Shown: piece after piece, positions 60,236 through 64,000 of the stretch
How positions within the stretch are numbered: position 1 is the first letter of the stretch
How the letters are laid out: every line of letters begins with the position of its first letter
NCBI GenBank assembly: GCA_032871835.1
Contig: CM065296.1
Coordinates: 116,384,146 to 116,448,145 of the forward strand
Origin: Dipteronia dyeriana
Taxonomy: Eukaryota; Streptophyta; Magnoliopsida; Sapindales; Sapindaceae
Reading direction: 5' to 3'
Length of the DNA: 64,000 nucleotides
Program-made: the position numbers and the translations under genes
Notes under the pieces: model-generated
Told to the model about the DNA's origin: nothing
What the model saw: the letters and a program-made list of their open reading frames with translations, nothing else
Databases searched by the model: none

Positions 60236-60898
60236 ATCTACTTGTAGTAGATTTATTAGAAACATAGTTTTCTTTTAATATATATAATTGTTCGGTCGGT
60301 AGATTTTTTTTTTAAAATATATATATTTAGAGAAGCACCTCCCCATGAGCTTCTGTCTAGGAGAGGTTTAAACTCTGCTGGTCTCTACTCAATTAAAAAT
60401 ATACATTTTTAAAAGAAAATCAAACAACTCTAAAAAAAATCCAAATAGACGTTCGTAAACCTTTTAAACCAACAGAAAACTCAATCAAACGATTACTAAC
60501 ACGATGTTATCTCATTATTCGTATGGTAATAATAATTCACTTTAACACAACAATTTTACCTTTCCTCATGAATTTAACAAAAGACGGTTGTGGATTTTGA
60601 CCCTTTTTTTTGGTTGCAGTCAAAAGCCCTAAAAAACTCTCCAAGAAAATCAAAAGGCCCATCACAATAAGAAGATCGTACGGTCACGTCTGTCGCTCAA
60701 TTCTCAAACTCTCAGACAACAAACGAACATTGTTACCTACGATACGAGAGCGAGGTTTCACTTGCACTACTTGTGAAACCTTTAAAAAAAAAAATGCAAT
60801 CTTTGATCTGTAACTAATGGCTGATTATGTTGTTAATGCTATAATGTTGTGTCTTCTTCAACAGCAACAGCAGCAAAATCAAATTCGTGTCTTCTTCA
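60236..60898. other. PPR promoter and leader, with overlapping upstream ATG
   Basis: Two ATGs precede the PPR start. The one at 60,817 opens a 95-codon frame that overlaps the PPR start out of frame and ends at 61,104. It contains a Gln run from a CAG/CAA repeat (about 60,860-60,876). A 5' UTR intron could remove it; none is obvious. Confidence 0.45.
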
Positions 60899-63769
60899 AT
60901 GCTCAGGTACTCTCCGTTCTCCACTTCTTACTTTTTCTCCCGTTTTTGTGCACACAAACACCGCCGCGTGTATCGCTATATCCACTGGAAGCCCCGCCAC
61001 GAGTACAAGCTGACCCGACCCGAACTGCTCGACCGCATAACCAATATCCTCGTCCTTGGCCGTTACGACGCCCTCAACAACCTCTCTTTCGAGTTCTCCG
61101 ATGATCTACTTGACTCGGTTCTCCAGAGACTGAGACTAAACCCTAACGCTTGTTTGGATTTTTTCAAACTGGCTTCAAAGCAACAAAATTTCAGACCAAA
61201 CATCAAGTCTTATTGCAAGATTGTTCACATTTTGTCACGTGCTCGAATGTACGATCAAGCCAGAATTTATCTATATGAATTGGTTGGTTTGTGCAAGAAC
61301 AATTATTCGGGGTTCTTAATCTGGGATGAGCTGGTTAGGATTTATAAGGAATTTACGTTTTCGCCTATTGTTTTTGATATGATATTGAAAATTTATGCTG
61401 AGAAAGGCATGTTGAAGTATGCTTTACATGTGTTCGATAATATGGGGAAGTATGGTCGTGTCCCGAGTTTGAGGTCTTGTAATTGTTTGTTGAGTAATTT
61501 GGTTAAAAACGGTGAAAGTCATGTTGCATTTCATGTTTATGATCAAATTATTAGGGTTTGGATAGTACCGGATGTTTTTACATGTTCCATTATGGTTAAT
61601 GCTTATTGTAAGGAGAAGAGGGTTGAAAAAGCTGTGGAGTTTGTGAAAGAAATGGAGAATTCGGGGTTTGAATTGAATGTAGTAACTTATAATAGTTTGA
61701 TTGGTGGTTATGTTAGTTTGGGAGACATTGAGGGTGCAAAAAGAGTGTTTGAGTTGATGTGCGAAAAGGGGATTTCGAGAAATGTGATTACGTACACCTT
61801 GTTGATTAAGGGTTATTGCAAACAGGGTAAGGCGAAAGAAGCCGAGGACATGCTTCAAAGAGTGAAGAGAGAGGAGAATGTTGTTGTGGATGAATGTGCT
61901 TATGGTGTGTTGATTGATGGGTATTGTAGAGTTGGTAAAGTGGATGATGCTATTAGGGTTCGGAATGAGATGTTAAAGGGAGGGTTGAAGATGAATTTGC
62001 TTATTTGTAACTCGTTGATCAATGGATATTGTAAAATTGGTCAAGTTTTTGAAGCGAAGCGATTGTTAAGGAGTATGAGAGATTGGAACTTAAAGCCAGA
62101 TTCATTTAGTTATAACACGCTTGTGGATGGGTACTGTCGAGAAAGCCATATGGCTGAGGCCTTCAAGCTTTGTGATGAGATGCTGCATGTGGGAATAGAG
62201 CCAACTGTTGTTACTTATAATACTCTTCTTAAAGGTTTTTGTCATGCGGGTGCTTTCAATGATGCTTTGCACCTTTGGCGTGTGATGTTGAAAAGAGGTG
62301 TGTCTCCTAATGAGGTTGGCTATTGCACTCTGCTTGATATTTTCTTCAGGATGGGAGATTTTGATGGGGCTTTGATGCTGTGGAAACATATATTAGCTAG
62401 GGGTTTTTCCAAAAACACAGTCGCTTTCAATACAATGATTAATGGATTATGCAAGATGGGGAAAATGATTGAAGCTGAGAATATTTTTGAAAAGATGAAA
62501 GAGTTGGGTTGTTTGCCCGACAAAATAACATATAGAACCTTGAGTGATGGTTATTGTAAAGTTGGAAATGTTGAAGAAGCTTTTAAGATTAAAGATGTGA
62601 TGGAAAAGGAAGCAATCATCCCTTCCATTGAAATGTATAATTCTCTCATTAGTGGAGCTTTTAAGTCTAGGAAATTATGTAAAGTGGCAGATATTCTTGC
62701 CGAAATGCAGACTGTGGGGTTATCTCCTAATATTGTAACTTGTGGAGCACTTATTTCTGGTTGGTGCGATGTAGGGATGCTGGATAAAGCTTTTAGAGTA
62801 TATTTTGAGATGACTGAGAACGGATTTGCCCCCAATTTAATTATTTGCAGCAAAATTGTCAGTGCCTTATATAGGGTTGATAGGATTGATGAAGCAAATA
62901 TGCTTTTGCAGAAGGTAGTGGATTTGGATCTTGTTCCAAATCTAAAATCCTTCAAGGCCAATCTCAAATCCCTCGAGGCCAATGCTATAAGTCTGGAAAC
63001 TCAAAAAATTGCTCTCTCCCTTGATGAAATTGCTAAAAGTTTGTGTGTGCCCAATAATGTGATATACAATCTTGCTATTGCTGGCTTATGTAAGTCTGGA
63101 AAGGTTGGGGATGCAAGAAGTGCTTTCTCGGCTTTGTTGCTTACAGGTTTTATACCAGACAATTTTACATACTGCACTCTTATCCATGGCTATGCAGCTG
63201 CTGGTGATGTTGATGAAGCTTTCAACTTAAGGGATGAGATGCTGGAAAGGGGTCTTGTTCCAAACATTGTCACTTACAATGCTCTAATAACTGGTTTGTG
63301 TAAATCAGGGAAATTGGATCGAGCGCTGAGGCTTTTCTACAAACTTCACCTGAAAGGATTAGCACCGAACATTGTTACCTATAATATATTGATTGATGGT
63401 TACTGTAAAACTGGTAATATCCGACAGGCCTTTAATTTGAAATGCAAAATGATAGAAGAAGGGATTCTTCCTTCCGTTTTTACCTACTCTATTTTGATAA
63501 ATGCCCTGCGTGCGCAAGGAGATACAGAAGATTCTATGAAGCTTTTAGATCAAATGATTAAGTCGGGTTTGGATAAAAATTCTGTCACATTCTCTAAGTT
63601 GGTTCAGAATTATGTTGAACATGGAGATGTAAAGAAGACCTGTGAGTTTCATGACATGATGCATCCCAGCTGTTTCTTTTCTGATGATATCTCTTATAAA
63701 CAAATGGAGTTAACAGAGTCCACCATTTTTCCTGATACATATGGTGTTTCTGAAGCGGCATGTCAATGA
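60899..63769 (+). CDS. P-class pentatricopeptide repeat protein (At1g19290-like)
   Basis: A single open frame of 956 aa without introns, as usual for plant PPR genes; At1g19290 is about 900 aa. The N-terminus MLRYSPFSTSYFFSRFC is basic, hydroxylated and acid-free, suggesting import into mitochondria (or plastids). About 20 tandem 35-residue PPR motifs follow, with signatures such as VVTYNSLIGGYVSLGD, VITYTLLIKGYCKQGK and IVTYNALITGLCKSGK. P-class proteins bind organellar RNA in a sequence-specific way for processing, stability or translation. No E/DYW editing domain is present at the end. A stretch near residues 680-710 (KANLKSLEANAISLE) departs from the repeat and looks like a degenerate or inserted motif. 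The first in-frame ATG was chosen; a GTG four codons earlier is not a plausible plant start. Confidence 0.95.
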   Translation: MLRYSPFSTSYFFSRFCAHKHRRVYRYIHWKPRHEYKLTRPELLDRITNILVLGRYDALNNLSFEFSDDLLDSVLQRLRLNPNACLDFFKLASKQQNFRPNIKSYCKIVHILSRARMYDQARIYLYELVGLCKNNYSGFLIWDELVRIYKEFTFSPIVFDMILKIYAEKGMLKYALHVFDNMGKYGRVPSLRSCNCLLSNLVKNGESHVAFHVYDQIIRVWIVPDVFTCSIMVNAYCKEKRVEKAVEFVKEMENSGFELNVVTYNSLIGGYVSLGDIEGAKRVFELMCEKGISRNVITYTLLIKGYCKQGKAKEAEDMLQRVKREENVVVDECAYGVLIDGYCRVGKVDDAIRVRNEMLKGGLKMNLLICNSLINGYCKIGQVFEAKRLLRSMRDWNLKPDSFSYNTLVDGYCRESHMAEAFKLCDEMLHVGIEPTVVTYNTLLKGFCHAGAFNDALHLWRVMLKRGVSPNEVGYCTLLDIFFRMGDFDGALMLWKHILARGFSKNTVAFNTMINGLCKMGKMIEAENIFEKMKELGCLPDKITYRTLSDGYCKVGNVEEAFKIKDVMEKEAIIPSIEMYNSLISGAFKSRKLCKVADILAEMQTVGLSPNIVTCGALISGWCDVGMLDKAFRVYFEMTENGFAPNLIICSKIVSALYRVDRIDEANMLLQKVVDLDLVPNLKSFKANLKSLEANAISLETQKIALSLDEIAKSLCVPNNVIYNLAIAGLCKSGKVGDARSAFSALLLTGFIPDNFTYCTLIHGYAAAGDVDEAFNLRDEMLERGLVPNIVTYNALITGLCKSGKLDRALRLFYKLHLKGLAPNIVTYNILIDGYCKTGNIRQAFNLKCKMIEEGILPSVFTYSILINALRAQGDTEDSMKLLDQMIKSGLDKNSVTFSKLVQNYVEHGDVKKTCEFHDMMHPSCFFSDDISYKQMELTESTIFPDTYGVSEAACQ

Positions 63770-64000
63770 ATGGTCAATGAATTGAGTGGTTTGGGGTCAT
63801 TTCATTTGTTGGAAGGACTTTGAATTTGTTCATTGCCTTCAAAGGTTCAACCCTTATCATAGGAGGAGCATTGTTTTTTTTTTTTATTGAATCCTCGAGA
63901 TCCCAGGTAATTTCTACTCTTCATGCTTCTTGCATTTTAAAAGAAGAAAATAGAACAAAATAATAAAGAATGTTGACAGTTTTTTCAATTCCAAGCATGT
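63770..64000. other. PPR 3' flank
   Basis: Presumed 3' UTR. A CAATGAATGGTCAATGAATTG near repeat overlaps the stop codon. The window ends without another gene. Confidence 0.5.

Noticed and set aside
60817..61104. A separate gene encoding the Gln-rich 95-residue frame
   Set aside because: It overlaps the PPR coding region in another frame and its second half is the out-of-frame reading of that gene; kept only as a possible upstream frame.

Overview
This 64 kb window is nuclear DNA of a eudicot plant. The reasons are AT-rich intergenic DNA, short GT-AG introns, plant-specific families (a 5PTase11-type phosphatase, DA1, DTX/MATE, a P-class PPR protein, F-box/FBD, a TOD1-like DUF616 protein), a nuclear gene for plastid ribosomal protein S9, and hAT, MULE-like and Tourist-like element remnants. 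Nothing bacterial or viral was recognised. I rebuilt exon structures by hand from reading frames, splice sites and family knowledge, so exon edges are predictions.

Layout. Positions 1-13,900 are a repeat-rich tract with no recognisable intact gene. It holds a short piece matching intron 5 of the downstream TOD1-like gene (1-~135), one orphan terminal coding exon (610-741, minus), two tandem copies of a minus-strand promoter/leader region (TATA boxes at 4191-4200 and 11062-11071), a higher-order repeat array between them (about 4,600-8,870), a broken F-box gene (11,941-12,194) and a Tourist-like MITE (12,437-12,876). Positions 14,003-30,248 carry four minus-strand genes: TOD1-like DUF616 (487 aa), an ARI1/ARI2-type RBR ubiquitin ligase (569 aa), chloroplast ribosomal protein S9 (207 aa) and a DTX/MATE transporter (495 aa). 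An intergenic stretch with two small MITEs leads to an F-box/FBD/LRR gene (34,280 to about 38,500, minus). A degenerate 4.1 kb hAT element (38,772-42,920) follows, with a second element apparently nested in it.

Positions 45,239-63,769 hold three plus-strand genes: an inositol-polyphosphate 5-phosphatase 11-like gene (326 aa), a DA1-type LIM peptidase/ubiquitin receptor (483 aa) and a 956-aa intronless PPR gene. Between the first two lie a MULE-like element with an exact 9-bp target duplication (48,013-49,370) and another terminal-inverted-repeat element (49,572-50,557). A broken EF-hand gene (59,671-59,965, minus) sits between DA1 and the PPR gene.

The genes are ordinary single loci, not a pathway cluster. 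ARI-like and DA1 both act in ubiquitin signalling and S9 and the PPR protein both serve organelle gene expression, but nothing in the sequence suggests coordinated function. The least explained part is the duplicated minus-strand transcription unit and its repeat array in the first 11 kb; I could not assign it a product.
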